Source: Cricetomys ansorgei (taxonomy: Eukaryota > Chordata > Mammalia > Rodentia > Nesomyidae). From it: 64,000 nt of DNA. Under the pieces are notes generated by a model, which did no database searches, was not told the origin of the DNA, and saw only the letters and a program-made list of their open reading frames with translations. The stretch spans positions 2,627,001 through 2,691,000 of the forward strand of contig JAMJFZ010000711.1 in assembly GCA_026225945.1 (NCBI GenBank), read 5' to 3'. The translations under genes were made by a program, and so were the position numbers. Positions 23,107 to 34,145 of this stretch are shown here, one piece after another (the first letter of the stretch is position 1; every line of letters starts with the position of its first letter).

Positions 23107-23275
23107 TGTGTGTATGCACATGCGTGTGCATGCATGTGCTGACACCATGTAGACAATAGAGGGCGACTTTCAGGTCAGTTCTCTCTTTCTAACTTTATGG
23201 GGCCCCTGGTATTGAACTCAGGTCCTCAGGCTCGTGTGTTAATTACATTTATCTGCTGAGCCATTTCTCTAGCCT
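23107..23275 (-). mobile_element. B3-type SINE
   Basis: TG/CATG-rich start, then TTCAGGTCAGTTCTCTC, GGGGCCCCTGGTATTGAACTCAGGTCCTCAGG and TCTGCTGAGCCATTTCTCTAGCC. Contains a CTCF-like ACAATAGAGGGCGA word at 23153-23166. Confidence 0.7.
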
Positions 23276-23341
23276 TACTGTGTTTTAAAACTTGATTTAT
23301 TCTTCATTTGCAGAATTGTTGTTCGGTTCTTTTTCAGAGCC

Positions 23342-23687
23342 TGTCTTAGACGCTGTTCTTTTACTGTGAAGAGACACCATTACTATGGCAATTCTCGTGA
23401 AAGAAAGCATTTAACTGGGGACTTAACCCGTTGTTATCATGGTGAGGAGCATGGTGGCAGGCAGGCATGGTGCTGGAGCAGCATCTGAGAGCTACATCCT
23501 AATTTGTAGGGGGACTGTCAGCATGGCTTGGGCTTTTGAAACCTCAAAGCTCACACACACCCCTACAGTGACACACTTCCTCCAACAAGACCACACCTCC
23601 TAATTTTTCTCAAAGAGTGCCACTCCATGATGACTAGCTATTCAAACATATAAGCCTATGGAGGCCCCTCTTGTTCAAACCACTACA
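23342..23687 (-). mobile_element. Solo LTR, same family as 45953-47967
   Basis: Antisense of the rodent LTR whose sense copy begins TGTGATGGTTTGAATG: it starts TGTCTTAGACGC, contains AAAGCATTTAACTGGGG, CTTCCTCCAACAAGACCACACCTCC and GTTCAAACCACTACA. Flanks GAGCC and GAGTG match at three of five bases, a decayed 5-bp duplication. No internal region. Confidence 0.7.
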
Positions 23688-25261
23688 GAGTGGTTTTTCC
23701 TCTATGTTTTGAATTTCTTTTCTAAGTTACTGTCTCATCCATTTAGGTAACTTCCTTATCTGTGTCTTGAATTGATTTTCTTACTTTATTTATGTTTGTT
23801 TAAGTGCTGTGTATAGTCACTGATTCTTTTTAGAAGTAGGACTTATGAGTCTTTTTCTGGAACGTCAGCTATGTCATTATTTTGGGTTTACAGTGTTATG
23901 CAGTTGTGAGCTGTGGATATGTCCTATTGGGATGCTTCAGAGTTGTGTTTCCTTGTGTTTTGCACATCTGTTGAGATGGGTGTGTTCTCTAGGCACTTCC
24001 TTTCCCGTTCTTGCTTTAGGCTCATGGGGAGCCCTGGCTGGCCTGGAACTCACTATCCTAGCCTTTTGTTCCTTTATTTTATGTGGGTTCCTCTGCTGAG
24101 TTATCGTCACTTGGATCTATGTTTCTTGTATCATATTGGGGGGGGGGGGACGGCAACTTGCAGATAATATGATTTGACAGCAGTGCCTGTCCCTATATTA
24201 ACTTGCTAGAGACACTTGTGGATGTTATTTGTGTCCCTAGTAAGATTCAGGGCCTGCAGCAAAGACCTTGGTTGGGAGGAAATGTAGTGTACAGTTCTTT
24301 TTAGAGTAAAAGTGTTGATATTTAAGTAGTTGAATGAAGAGGGAATGGGAAAGGGGAAAAGAAAAAGAATGAGATGAGTCAGGTTAGAGGCATGAGAAAT
24401 AGTCGAGAACCATCTGGTACAGTAGGTGCCGAGAAAGGAGAGTCAGGAAAGCCCGTTCTGGAGAGATGCAAGTTAAAGCACAAAAGTTGAACACTCATGA
24501 AGCACACCAGTGTAAATAAATATATAAAATTAAAATAAGCAATAAAATCAAACAAAGGTTTATTAAGTCAGTCCCTCTTCACTGGACTGCCTTTTATATC
24601 AGCATTCATGGGTTGGGGGAGGAGGTCAGACTCAGAAATCCAAATAACAATCACTGTGTCCTGCCAGATGAGAGGGATTTGTGTGACCAAAGCCCATTTT
24701 CTGCCAGAATTCCGCTGTCTGGGGCTCTCTGCCTGCAAATTACAACCTCATCTCTGGTATTTGGGGATCATTCTTTCCACACCAATTTCTGGACTGAGGC
24801 ACAAAGAAGTGTGGAAGGCAAGCAGGCCTGTGTTTACCTTTGTCACTCCAGTCATGATAGTGTGCCAAGTTTGGCAGCATACCTCCCAGGATCCCATACA
24901 ACTTGCCCAGACAATACTGTGTGGGGGTGGGGGTGGAAGGGTGCCTTCTCTAGCAAACATCTCCTCATTTCAGCTTCAGGCTCCTGTGCTACAGTTCTGT
25001 TTCAGGTCTCTCGTTGGGCACACAGATCCAGTCTCTAGCTGCATTTGCACTTGGGGGACCGTCTTTCTCTCTCTCTCAACTCTTGTGGTACGTACACAGG
25101 AGAGTACATGCCTGTCAGCTATCTCTAACAGTGGCCAGCACAGCGGCACACTGCGGCATGTTACAAGCAGCTCAGCTGCTGCTGGGCCAAGAAATTCCTA
25201 CTCAGACTCATTTCTCTTTTCTCTAGCCTTTTCTCTTATGTGAATAGAACCTTTGTGGGGT
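23688..25261. other. Intergenic, B1 scrap only
   Basis: 24018-24064 (GGCTCATGGGGAGCCCTGGCTGGCCTGGAACTCAC) is an antisense B1 scrap, and a run of about thirteen G lies at 24138-24150. The 211-codon ORF at 24608-25243 has no recognised domain. Confidence 0.4.
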
Positions 25262-25347
25262 GCTAGGGTGGGGGAGACAGTATCTCACAAAGCCATCTCC
25301 TGTTTCGACCCAAGTGTTGTGATTACAAGCGTGCACCTCCATGTTCT
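25262..25347 (-). mobile_element. B1-like fragment, diverged
   Basis: GAGACAGTATCTCACAAAGCC and AAGTGTTGTGATTACAAGCGTGCACCTCC resemble the ends of an antisense B1 with its middle eroded. Confidence 0.5.
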
Positions 25348-25875
25348 TCAGCAAACTGGTCTACTGGTCTTTATAGTTCTTTATGTCTAAAGCGGCACCT
25401 TGTTCACATACTCCACAAATTTGGAGTGTTAAAAACTTTGTTCATTATTTGTCCAGCCAGAGAATAGTTTCCATTGTCTTCCACTATAAATTTAATGTTC
25501 ATGCTATTTGCAAATGTGAACCATGGAGAAAATTATTAACAAGAGTTTCAATTCAAAACAAGCGATAGACTTTTAGAAGATCTCCTAAGTGCAAAACATT
25601 CCAGCTAAGTTTTATGCCTTCTGTGTACTTTTCCAAGCAGCTGAATAATTTGAATAAAATTCTATATGGTGAGCTTAAATCATGGCAAAGTCTTCAAGAA
25701 TCGAGAAGGATTCTCTTGTATTCACATGGACCAAGTTGTCAAGAAAAATGGAACCAAAATATTTCCCTACATAAACCTTGCTTGTACAGAGAAGAAAGCC
25801 ACCAGTCCATTTTATCTCCCCAATAATGAAGGAAGAGAAAGACGCAGAATGGAGGTGAGATGTCTTATTTACTTC
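25348..25875. other. Intergenic, nothing recognised
   Basis: AT-rich unique-looking DNA. Confidence 0.35.
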
Positions 25876-26095
25876 CGTCCACAGCACTTTGTAGACACAG
25901 CCTCACGTAATCTGACCAGCAGCCCTATCGCATGTCATGTTCGCATGCGACAGGTGACAAGACTACGGCAGAGGAGTCATGTGATTGACCCAAGGTCACA
26001 GAATGGAAAGCAGACCCAGACCCAAACTCAAAACAAGTCTTCCTTGTCTCAAAACGTACACTTTGTTCACTGGGCCCTGCTGCCCTCTTACTGCG
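25876..26095 (-). mobile_element. MIR SINE, nearly full length
   Basis: CACTTTGTAGACACAGCCTCACGTAATC, AGCAGCCCTATCGCATG, GACAGGTGACAAGACTACGGC, GTGATTGACCCAAGGTCACAGAATGG and a GGGCCCTGCTGCC end follow the antisense MIR consensus. It retains several CpGs and a TCGCATGCGA palindrome at 25941-25950. Confidence 0.65.
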
Positions 26096-26319
26096 TTTTC
26101 ACGGAGATCCAAAGTAGCTGAACACAATGAGTTAGGATAAAACCAAAAGTTTTCATTTTCACATTGCATGGTGAACTGAAAAAAGAAGTCTGGACCAGGT
26201 GGCAGAAGAGGTGTTTTCTACTCTGCCATGATCAGCTACAAGACCACAGCCAAGGCACACCATGAGACCATGGTAAAGATCAGCTGTCCCTATCCAGTCC
26301 CTTTCGCCAATTTCTCTCT

Positions 26320-26605
26320 GTGTGTGGTCCGTGTCCTCATGTGGCTATAGACACGTGTGTATGTTAGTACGCATGCACAAGGAGGCCACAGGTAAACATG
26401 TGAGACAGGAGCACTGCTTTGTCACCAATTCAGCCAGGTTGGTTGGCTGGTCAGAAGCTCCAGTGTTCTACCCCTCTCTGCCTCCTCAGCACTGGGATTT
26501 CAGGTGTACGCCTTTTTATGTGGGTGGTGAGGATCTGAACTCAGGTCCCCATGTTTACACAGCAATCACTGAGCATAAGGAGCCAACCCCTCAGTACTAC
26601 TCTTC
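26320..26605 (-). mobile_element. B4/B3-type rodent SINE, diverged
   Basis: CTCAGCACTGGGATTTCAGGTGTACGCC, GGTGGTGAGGATCTGAACTCAGGTCCCCATG and AGCAATCACTGAGC match the 3' portion of an antisense rodent SINE. Confidence 0.55.
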
Positions 26606-27719
26606 CTCTTTTGAGATGCAGACTAAGATACTATCACACGCAAGCAGAATTCAGGTTAACAAACCCATCTAGGACTCCTTCCAGTGGGTCATGTCTCCCT
26701 TTCATGTGTGTGGTCTTCTCTTTATAAAAAGCAGACCTCAAAAACAAGTAGCCCAGTTAGATTATAATATATAGACACAGGAAATTTTATTTTGATCTCT
26801 TAGTCTAGAACTATAAAATATTAGAGGTCTCAGAGATACTATGAAAGCAAGATCATAACACTACTAAATCTCTGTGTGGTTGTGCAGGGTTGTATAATAT
26901 AGGGACAGAGGAGATAAAGGGAGAGGGGAGGGAGGGAAAAGAGATAGGAGTTATAAATAAATGTACAGTTTAGGAGAAGGCTTTGAAATACCAAGTAGGA
27001 AAACTATCAGCATAGGGATGGTGTGTAAAGCCAGAGAAGTGGATGAGCTCACCTAGGGAAGAATGTGGAAAGGAGCTGAGGCCCAAAGCCAAACCCCAAG
27101 GCACTTTAAATTTTGAAATCTGATATAGACTAGGAGCCAACGTCTCTCTGTGTACATCTCTCTGTGTAGGCAGAGAGATGTTCCCACAAAGCCAACCTGC
27201 TGCTAAAGAAAATGCTGCCCTCATGACCCAGGCCCCAAACCAGGAAGCAGACACAGGACAATGGTAGTGAGAAGAAAACAGTCTCTTTATAGCCTTGCTG
27301 AGCACAACCTCATGTTGGCAAGCTTTTGCCATTCTCCATATTTGCCACAGCTATTTTGGTGAAGGAAGAGGGCTGAAGCTTCCGAGACAGGCCCAGGGGA
27401 ATAGATGACCTTCCTTTTCTTTCTGTGAAGCGTGTAACTTTTTGGGATATTGGCATATGGGTGTGCCTACCCACATACACTACACCAGAACACCTTTGAT
27501 TATTATAAGGAATTAATACTGATTTCCTAGGGAGGAGCTGTTTGGTTATAAGGAATACAAACTACTGAGAAGCCTGTAAGTGAAAAATATATCAAGGAAT
27601 TATGAAAGGGAGCTGGAAGTTACCGGGATCTGAGGCACCTTTCTCTCTCTCTCTCACTGATGATATTTCTTTCATGTGTAGTTATCATGAACTTAAATAA
27701 ATAAGGCAGTATCTTGATT
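26606..27719. other. Intergenic, nothing recognised
   Basis: Purine-rich run near 26900-26945 and (CT)7-like run near 27644-27656. A 120-codon minus ORF (26970-27332) lacks known domains. Confidence 0.35.
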
Positions 27720-28395
27720 AGGGTCATACTTTAAGCCTTTGCCTCCCAAGTCTGTCCTAGCTTAGTCAATGCTCCTACATGGTGAGAAGTCATCATTGTC
27801 CCTGCCTCTGTTTCCCACATTACCCTCAGGAACTCCTTCTGCCTCTGCTCCTCAAGTACCTGCCAGAGCCATCTACAGACACACCTATCACCACCTCTCA
27901 GACCAACTTATCATAAGACCCTCTTAACTATTGTCGCTTAGATCATTGGCCCCCAAATTCCCTTCTCCACATCAATTAAGGAGAATTTTCTTTTTCAAAT
28001 AGTATTATGGTAAGGCTCAAAACTTTTCAAATAGCTTAACCCTGCATATCAGTATATTCTCTGAGATCAAATTTCATCTTACGTACTTTCTTCTGTGATT
28101 ACTCAGCTGTGGACCCCAAAGTTCCCTTCTTTTTCTCCAATATTCTGAACTTCTTCCTGTCAGGTCTCTGGGCTTTCCTACTTCCAGCAAACCTTGGCAA
28201 CATCACCCCTTAAAGGCATCACAGTCCATAGCAGTATTTGAAATGAGACTTTTTCTTGATAATCTCACCTAGTAGGAATTCTATAAGGTCAGGACTGACA
28301 TTCTAGGTATCTGTTCATCCTTTACTGAGGTCTCCTCACGTACTAGAGCAGCACCTGGCACATCATAGGGCTCAATAAATGTTTGTTGAATACGT
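27720..28395 (+). mobile_element. L2 LINE 3' region
   Basis: Pyrimidine-rich interior, then GGAATTCTATAAGGTCAGGACTGACATTC, CTAGAGCAGCACCTGGCACATCATAGGGCTCAATAAATGTTTGTTGAATACG: the sense L2 3' end, well preserved at the terminus. Confidence 0.65.
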
Positions 28396-29639
28396 GAAGA
28401 GGCTTTAAAAATTATATAGTGGAAAAATTATGCAAACACAGCACTCCTCAAATTAATTCAAACACATGACCCTCCCCACTACTGCATCATAACTTAATTC
28501 TTTGAGGAATAATTCCTAGAGTGCACTGTGTGCTTTATGCTGGCATTTAGAGGGGCTGATAATGCTTAAAACTTAATGGTTTTTAAATGATAAAACTTGC
28601 AAGTGTCTTATTAGACAATATTTCAGAAGTTCTTTGTGAGTCCTGTATTAGGAGAGTGCTTGTTATTAAAGTTATTAAAGTTTTTTCTTTGAGATATGAG
28701 TTAAACAATTAAGCTTGTTGCTTAAGGGCTCAGAGATGGCGGAGTTACTGGTGGGAGGAGGAGTCCCAACATTTCCCAACGGAGGGAAATGAAGGCTGTG
28801 GTTGACTAAGGCTGAAAGAGCTCAGTGCCCAGCAAAACTTTCCTGTTTCCAGTGTGATTTTTAGAAGCAGAAACCTGCAGTTGGGAACGTGGCTATTTTT
28901 ATACTCTGTATATTTTCTGTAATTATTTCCTTTCTGTTTTCCCACATGTTTAGTGAAAGCTGTTCTTGAAAATACCAGCCAGGTTTGTCAAGGGAAAACA
29001 TTTTGTCCATGCTGAAGTTTTTAAAGGAGAGCCACACAGCCTTGGGGGAAGGGTGGGTAGGTGACGGTGACATGGAGACTCTGGATAGTACCTGAAGTGG
29101 AGAAGAAAATCAAGCCACACATTCAGAGAGTGGGTTGATCTCTCTATCATGGAGATATTCAAGAGCAATTCCATTTGTTTCTGGTGTGTTAAGACATTGG
29201 GGGTTTTATGTTACATCTTAATTAAGTAAAGGCCACTTTTATAGACACTGTTAAGCTACAAAAGCTAGTTGGTAAAGCCAGTTTTCTAGTCACTTGAAAA
29301 ACTCTAAATAAGAAAACAAGAATCTGAGTTTCTCAGAAATAACACTTAAAAACACATATTTTAAAAATCGAGTTTCTCAATGATCTGAAACATATGTAAA
29401 GAATACATAAGAAGCATTGTACCTGAGATTGGAATGTTCTGAATTTGGACCACAGTATTTCTCAATCCATGGGTGCACTAATATTAGCAGCCAGAAGTAA
29501 CATTGGACAGGCTTTTATTTTATTCTCTCAGGCATCATTTGAGGAGGTATCTGAGGCCTCAAGATTAATAAAATGTGGGGGAAAGACCCATATGGAGGAG
29601 TTTCAGATTAGGGGAGTTGAAGAGTGTGTTTAGCATGAT
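28396..29639. other. Repeat-poor intergenic block
   Basis: About 1.2 kb with no repeat recognised. 28730-28910 holds ATGGCGG (28736-28742), TGTGGTT (28797-28803) and CTATTTTTAT (28893-28902), resembling YY1, RUNX and MEF2 sites. Function unknown. Confidence 0.35.
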
Positions 29640-29717
29640 GAAGGGTTGATCCCAAAAGACTGATAAGTAGTGAGTTTTTCTTCACTAGGTGAGAGGGAGG
29701 GATTAAGGAAGGGGGTG

Positions 29718-29763
<46 letters not shown>

Positions 29764-29905
29764 GGGAGAAGCATCTGCTAAGACTGGCCTACTGATTAAT
29801 CTCATCCAAAAACACCCTTATGGAAACACCCATGATAATATTTGACCAGTTTCCTAGGTACCCCTTGATCTAGTCAAGTTGGCATAATTTATCACCACAA
29901 AAAGA
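29640..29905 (-). mobile_element. LTR fragment (MaLR-like) with (CA)n
   Basis: After a (CA)21 tract at 29720-29761 come CATCTGCTAAGACTGGCC, ACACCCATGATAATATTTGACC and CTAGTCAAGTTGGCATAATT, like the end of an antisense MaLR LTR. Left edge uncertain. Confidence 0.5.
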
Positions 29906-30089
29906 AAGAGAGGTGCAATGCTAAGACCCTGCTCATAAAGAGAGGTGAACTGGCCTCCAAACTATGGTAACAGGATGGACTGGAAGGAGGGAGACACTCA
30001 GGCCCTGTACTAGGTGTTGTCGTTAGATTACACTACAGCATTGAAAATTTTATTTGAGGTTTTCCTTTTCTGTGTTGTGTCTCTTATGT

Positions 30090-30800
30090 GTCATCTGGAG
30101 TCTTAACCTAGTCCCTCAGAATGCAACTGTTATTAGTTACTTTGCTTATTGCTGGGACAGCATTCCTGACAAAAGTAACTTAAAGAAGAAAGGGCATATT
30201 TTGGTTCACAATTATATGCCAAGAAAGTCATGGCAGCAGGAGCTTGAGGGAGTTGGATACCCAGTGTCCATAGTTAGGAAGCAAAGAGTTATGAATGATA
30301 ATGGTCTGAAAGTCATTTCCTTTTTATTTGGTTTAGGACTCTAGCTCATGAGATAGTCACACTTACATTCAGGGTGGATCTTCCTATTTCAACGAACACA
30401 ATCTAGATACTCATGACAAATATGCCCAGAGGTTTGTTTCCATGCTGACTCCATTGACAAGGTTAATCATTACAATGACCTTATTTGGAAACAGGCTCTT
30501 CAGAGAGGTAATCCAGCTGAAATAAAGTAATTAGGGTGTTCATTAATCAATACTGCTGGTGTATTTGTAAGAAGAAAAATTTGGATAAAGAGACATGAAT
30601 AGAGGGCAGAAGATACTAAGAGGTACAAGAATACAGTCTATCTACATGTTGAAGAGGTAGGGCTAGCACAGCCCTCTGAAGGAACAACCCTCTGATATCT
30701 TGAATTCAGACTTCCATTCTAAAGACCTGAGACAACACAACTTTGTTAAGCCACAGGCTCTGGCACTTTGTTATGATAGCCATAAGAAATGATACACTTA
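30090..30800 (+). mobile_element. MLT1-type LTR, split by a younger LTR
   Basis: CTTAACCTAGTCCCTCAGAATGC precedes the insertion at 30128-30474; after it come TGACCTTATTTGGAAACAGGCTCTT, CCAGCTGAAATAAAGTAATTAGGG, CCTGATATC-like CTTGAATTCAGACTTCC and TTAAGCCACAGGCTCTGGCACTTTGTTATGATAGCC. Layout is MLT1/MST LTR in sense. Confidence 0.7.
30128..30474 (-). mobile_element. Rodent LTR inserted in the MLT1
   Basis: Antisense copy: TGTTATTAGTTACTTTGC start, CTGACAAAAGTAACTTAAAG, GGCAGCAGGAGCTTGAGGG, GCCCAGAGGTTTGTTTCCATG and ATTACA end. Related to the copy at 53586-53922. Exact 5-bp duplication not clean. Confidence 0.65.
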
Positions 30801-31257
30801 GAAAATGTATTATATGTGGTAGCCTGGGTTAGCCAAGCCTGGAAGACTAAAAGTAGGGGATGGGAGACTTCCAGGAAATGAAACCTAGGGTAGAGATAGC
30901 AATAACAGGTCACAAGGTGTCAGATGTTGGGCATGAAACCTGGGGTCCTGAGCAGTAGTCTACAGACAGTCTTCAATACAGTGTACAAATGATAAAGTTT
31001 GTATGTCAAAGGAAGTTTGAACTAAGTAAAGTTATCACTACATCATACCCCTTAAGCGTACTGGCTACTGACTGGAAAATCTGCTGATAGAACTACTTCA
31101 TAGTGATCATTCCTGTGTTTGATCAGCTGAGAAGCATTAGTGGATTTATATTAACTTTGGTAATGTTAAAAATTAAAAGGTTTATATAAACATTGACTAT
31201 GTTGAAAAGTAAAGGATATATATTAACTTAGGCAGTGTTAAAGATTAAAGGAATATC
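30801..31257. other. Intergenic, nothing recognised
   Basis: AT-rich with a short internal echo (GTTAAAAATTAAAAGG... near 31165, GTGTTAAAGATTAAAGG near 31227), too weak to call. Confidence 0.3.
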
Positions 31258-31374
31258 TTTTTCTTTTTCTTTTTTTTTTGAGAAAGGGTTTCACTATAGC
31301 CCAAGCTGGCTTCAAATTTGTGATTCTCCTGAACTTAGATTACAGCCACGTACCATGATGCTTGGCAGGGCTAC
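31258..31374 (-). mobile_element. B1 SINE, diverged
   Basis: T-rich start, TTGAGAAAGGGTTTCACTATAGCCC, AGCTGGCTTCAAATTTG and ACCATGATGCTTGGC. Confidence 0.7.
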
Positions 31375-31611
31375 TCTCTAGCTACCTCTGTGTCAATAGT
31401 TATGGCGTAAGAATTCTTAAGAGAGAGAGTGTGAAGCGGCAGCACAGCATCTTGCTTGCAAGTATATAATTGGCTTGAATGCTACCACATGAGCATGGTG
31501 ACACATTGCTTTCCTGAACCTTTGCCACTGCAGTGTTGCTATAGGGACAGACAGGGAGCACCAGAAGGCATTAAGTATGGGGAAAGAGAGGATAGATAAA
31601 AGAAAGATGCT

Positions 31612-31735
31612 GGCTCTTGGAAGGTGGAGGGAGAGGGAAAAAAGTTCAAGGTCAGCCTTGGCCCCAATCTATGAATGAAGCCAGCCTGGACTGCATGAGG
31701 TTCTGTCTCAAAAATTCCAAAATAAAATTAATTAA
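31612..31735 (+). mobile_element. B1-type SINE, diverged
   Basis: GGCTCTTGGAAGGTGGAGGG, AGTTCAAGGTCAGCCTTGGCC, GCCAGCCTGGACTGCATGAGG and TTCTGTCTCAAAAATTCC. Confidence 0.65.
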
Positions 31736-31749
31736 AATTAAAAAGAGAG

Positions 31750-31960
31750 GAAGGCAGGCATGATGCCACATGCCTAATATCCCAGTACTCTCAGGAGGTA
31801 GAAGTAGTAGTGGTGGTGGTGGTGGTGGTAGTACAAGTCATAATAAAAGTAGCAGTAGTAGTACTAGTGGAGGAGGAGGAGGAGGAGGAGGAAAAGTTGT
31901 TTGAGGCTAGCTTATGCTGCATGCTCCCTGTCTCAGAGGGTGAGAAGGGAGGAAGAGAGG
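31750..31960 (+). mobile_element. B1 SINE interrupted by trinucleotide expansions
   Basis: GGCAGGCATGATGCCACATGCC starts a B1, which at 31796-31890 dissolves into (GTA/GTG)n and (GAG)n arrays, then resumes as TTTGAGGCTAGCTTATGCTGCATGCTCCCTGTCTCAGA. The arrays create artificial poly-Val, poly-Glu and antisense poly-Ser/Thr ORFs. Confidence 0.75.
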
Positions 31961-32499
31961 GAGAGAGAGTTTTTCTTGCTTCACATACAAATTCCAAGTC
32001 ACTTGAAACAGTCATAATATTTGGGTTCAGATAATGAATAGTTTGATAATAACCAAATCTTTAAAATATTTGATAAGTATTGGCATTCAATTAATATAGT
32101 ATAAAGATATTTAATAGAAATCTACAAAAATTAATTCTTTAGCATCCTCAATTCATGGTTCACTTCTAACATCTTTGAAGAAGCATCTTATTTCATGAGC
32201 GGAATGAAAGCTTTGCAGAGTCTAGAAACTAGGCAGAAGGAATTGATAACACCATCTTGACATCTTCAATCCTGAATAATATTTATATAACAAGAAAAGC
32301 CATTCCTTAATTCTAAGATTTCCATTTTAAAGGCTTGCTATTATTCACTTTCCTTGCCTAAAGCCTTATTAATTTTCATTTCTTAAGGGTACATTCATGA
32401 CTTGAATTCAAATAAAAACAAGTGCTTTCCCACATATCTAAGTTTCTAATCTAACTCTTTTAACAGACAAAAATACATTTTCCCAGAAGTCTGATACGG
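31961..32499. other. Intergenic, nothing recognised
   Basis: AT-rich unique-looking DNA. Confidence 0.35.
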
Positions 32500-32901
32500 T
32501 GCCTTAGTTAGGGTTTCCCTTGATGTGACAAAATACCATGGCCAAAAGCAACTTGGAGAGGAAAGGGTTTATTCCAGTCTGTAGCTCACAGGCACAGTCC
32601 ATCATCTACGGAAATCAGGGCAGGAATTCAAGGCAGAAACTGGAGGAGAGGCTAAGGAGAAATGCTGCTTACTGGTTTGTTCTCATGGCTTACTTGGCCT
32701 GCATTCGTATAGCATACAGGACTACAAGCCCAGGGACGGTCCCACCCACAGTGAGATGGACCCTCTTACATCAATCATCAGTCAAAAAATAACCACAGGC
32801 TTGCCCACAAGACAATCTGGCAGGGGCATTTTCTTAATTGAGGTTCCCTCTTCCAAAATGACTATAGATTGTGTCCAGTTGACATAAAACTAGCCAGCAC
32901 A
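32500..32901 (-). mobile_element. Solo LTR, rodent MaLR-type
   Basis: Complete antisense LTR: TGCCTTAGTTAGGGTTTCCC start, AACTTGGAGAGGAAAGGGTTTATT, AATTGAGGTTCCCTC, TCCAGTTGACATAAAACTAGCCAGCACA end. Flanks TACGG and TACAA agree except for two transitions. Internal region lost by LTR-LTR recombination (inference). Confidence 0.75.
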
Positions 32902-32984
32902 TACAATATGCTGTCCAGGCACCCAAATGAGTGTTATCTCCACCTCCCCCCCGTTTTTGTGGTTGTTGATATGTCTAGAAGTGT

Positions 32985-33060
32985 GTGTTTCTCTCTCTCT
33001 CTCTGTACATGTGTGTGCATGTGCATGAATATGTGTGGGCAGGTGCACATGTATGTAGAG
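32985..33060. repeat. (TC)n then TG/CATG-rich tract
   Basis: GTTTCTCTCTCTCTCTCTG followed by TGTGTG and CATGTGCATG words. Confidence 0.75.
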
Positions 33061-33289
33061 AGCAGAAATTAATGTCCTGTGTCTTACCTAATTGGTTTTT
33101 TGCCCCCCCTCCCTCACCGAGCAGTGATAAGTTATTTTAAAAGGGAGATACACCATTACAGGAACTTTGGAAGGACTATAGCTACTCAAATGCAAGTATT
33201 CAAATTTAAGATGTTTCAGAGTCTAATCTCTAATAAAAACATAATTATGATCTGATGAGACACTGATCCTGAAGCTCACTTATTCAGCA

Positions 33290-33465
33290 CCCCAACTAGC
33301 CAACGAACTCCAGGGGGCCTTATCCTGTCTCTGACTTCTCAATGCTGGGGTTATATGACCTAATGCTGTACTCAGCTTTTTGGCTTTTTGTGTGATCACT
33401 GAGAGGGTCAAGTTCAGGTCCTCATGCCTGTGTGGCAAGTACTTTAATAGTCATCTTCCTAGCTT
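33290..33465 (-). mobile_element. B4-type SINE fragment
   Basis: ACTAGCCAACGAACTCCAGGGGGCC, CTTCTCAATGCTGGGGTTATATGAC, GGTCAAGTTCAGGTCCTCATGCCTGTGTGGCAAGTACTTTAATAG, the antisense B1-then-ID order of B4. Confidence 0.65.
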
Positions 33466-34145
33466 TTAACTTTCTTCCTTAGTGATAAATAAATACTGAT
33501 GCCTGAAGTCTCAGAAACAACTAGAAAAGAAATTGATAATGTATAATAGGTAACTGTTTTTCTAGGGCAGGAGATAGGTGTTCAATGGAGTGTCCTTAAA
33601 TATTAGAAATAAGTTAATAAAGAAGGGTATAAGGTGCTTTTTTCCAATAAATTTTTTTTCTAACCTGGGATAGTATTTATGGCATATACTGTCCTTAGGC
33701 CAAAGTATTTATAACTATAAAACGAAATGATATATATTGCACTATGGGAAGCCTGCTTTGTAAAGAAAGTCCCAAAATGAAATGAATGGCTAGGGTGAAG
33801 ATTCGGGGAATGTCTGAACAAGTTCTGATGTCCTGATGTCACTGCAGGAAAATCCCAACACTGTGGCACTGGGCGGGTGCTTGTTTCTGGTTGCATTGCA
33901 AAACATGACAGTCTTGAGTAGACTTAATCCAAGTGGACATAATTATGCAGCCCAGTTCCACATCATTAGAGAGAGTAAATGCCTCAGCCAGGATTCTGCC
34001 AACACTGTTTCTAGCCAGACATCCATTAGTAAATACTGCAGTCTTAAAATACTGGTTGGCTTCTGTGACTGGGTTGTCTGCATAATGAAAACTAGGTCCA
34101 GACTTTTAGAAGGATCATCATGCCAGTGAGGCAGTTATAAATTTG
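33466..34145. other. Intergenic, nothing recognised
   Basis: Unique-looking sequence. Confidence 0.35.

Noticed and set aside
24608..25243. 211-codon plus ORF
   Set aside because: Low-complexity Ser/Leu-rich translation with no domain, no splice context and several overlapping ORFs of similar quality.
25666..26121. 151-codon plus ORF
   Set aside because: Its second half is an antisense MIR, so it is not a protein-coding unit.
31791..32034. Poly-Val/poly-Glu and poly-Ser/Thr ORFs
   Set aside because: Direct translation of GTG/GAG trinucleotide arrays.
32538..32792. 84-codon plus ORF
   Set aside because: Lies wholly inside a solo LTR.
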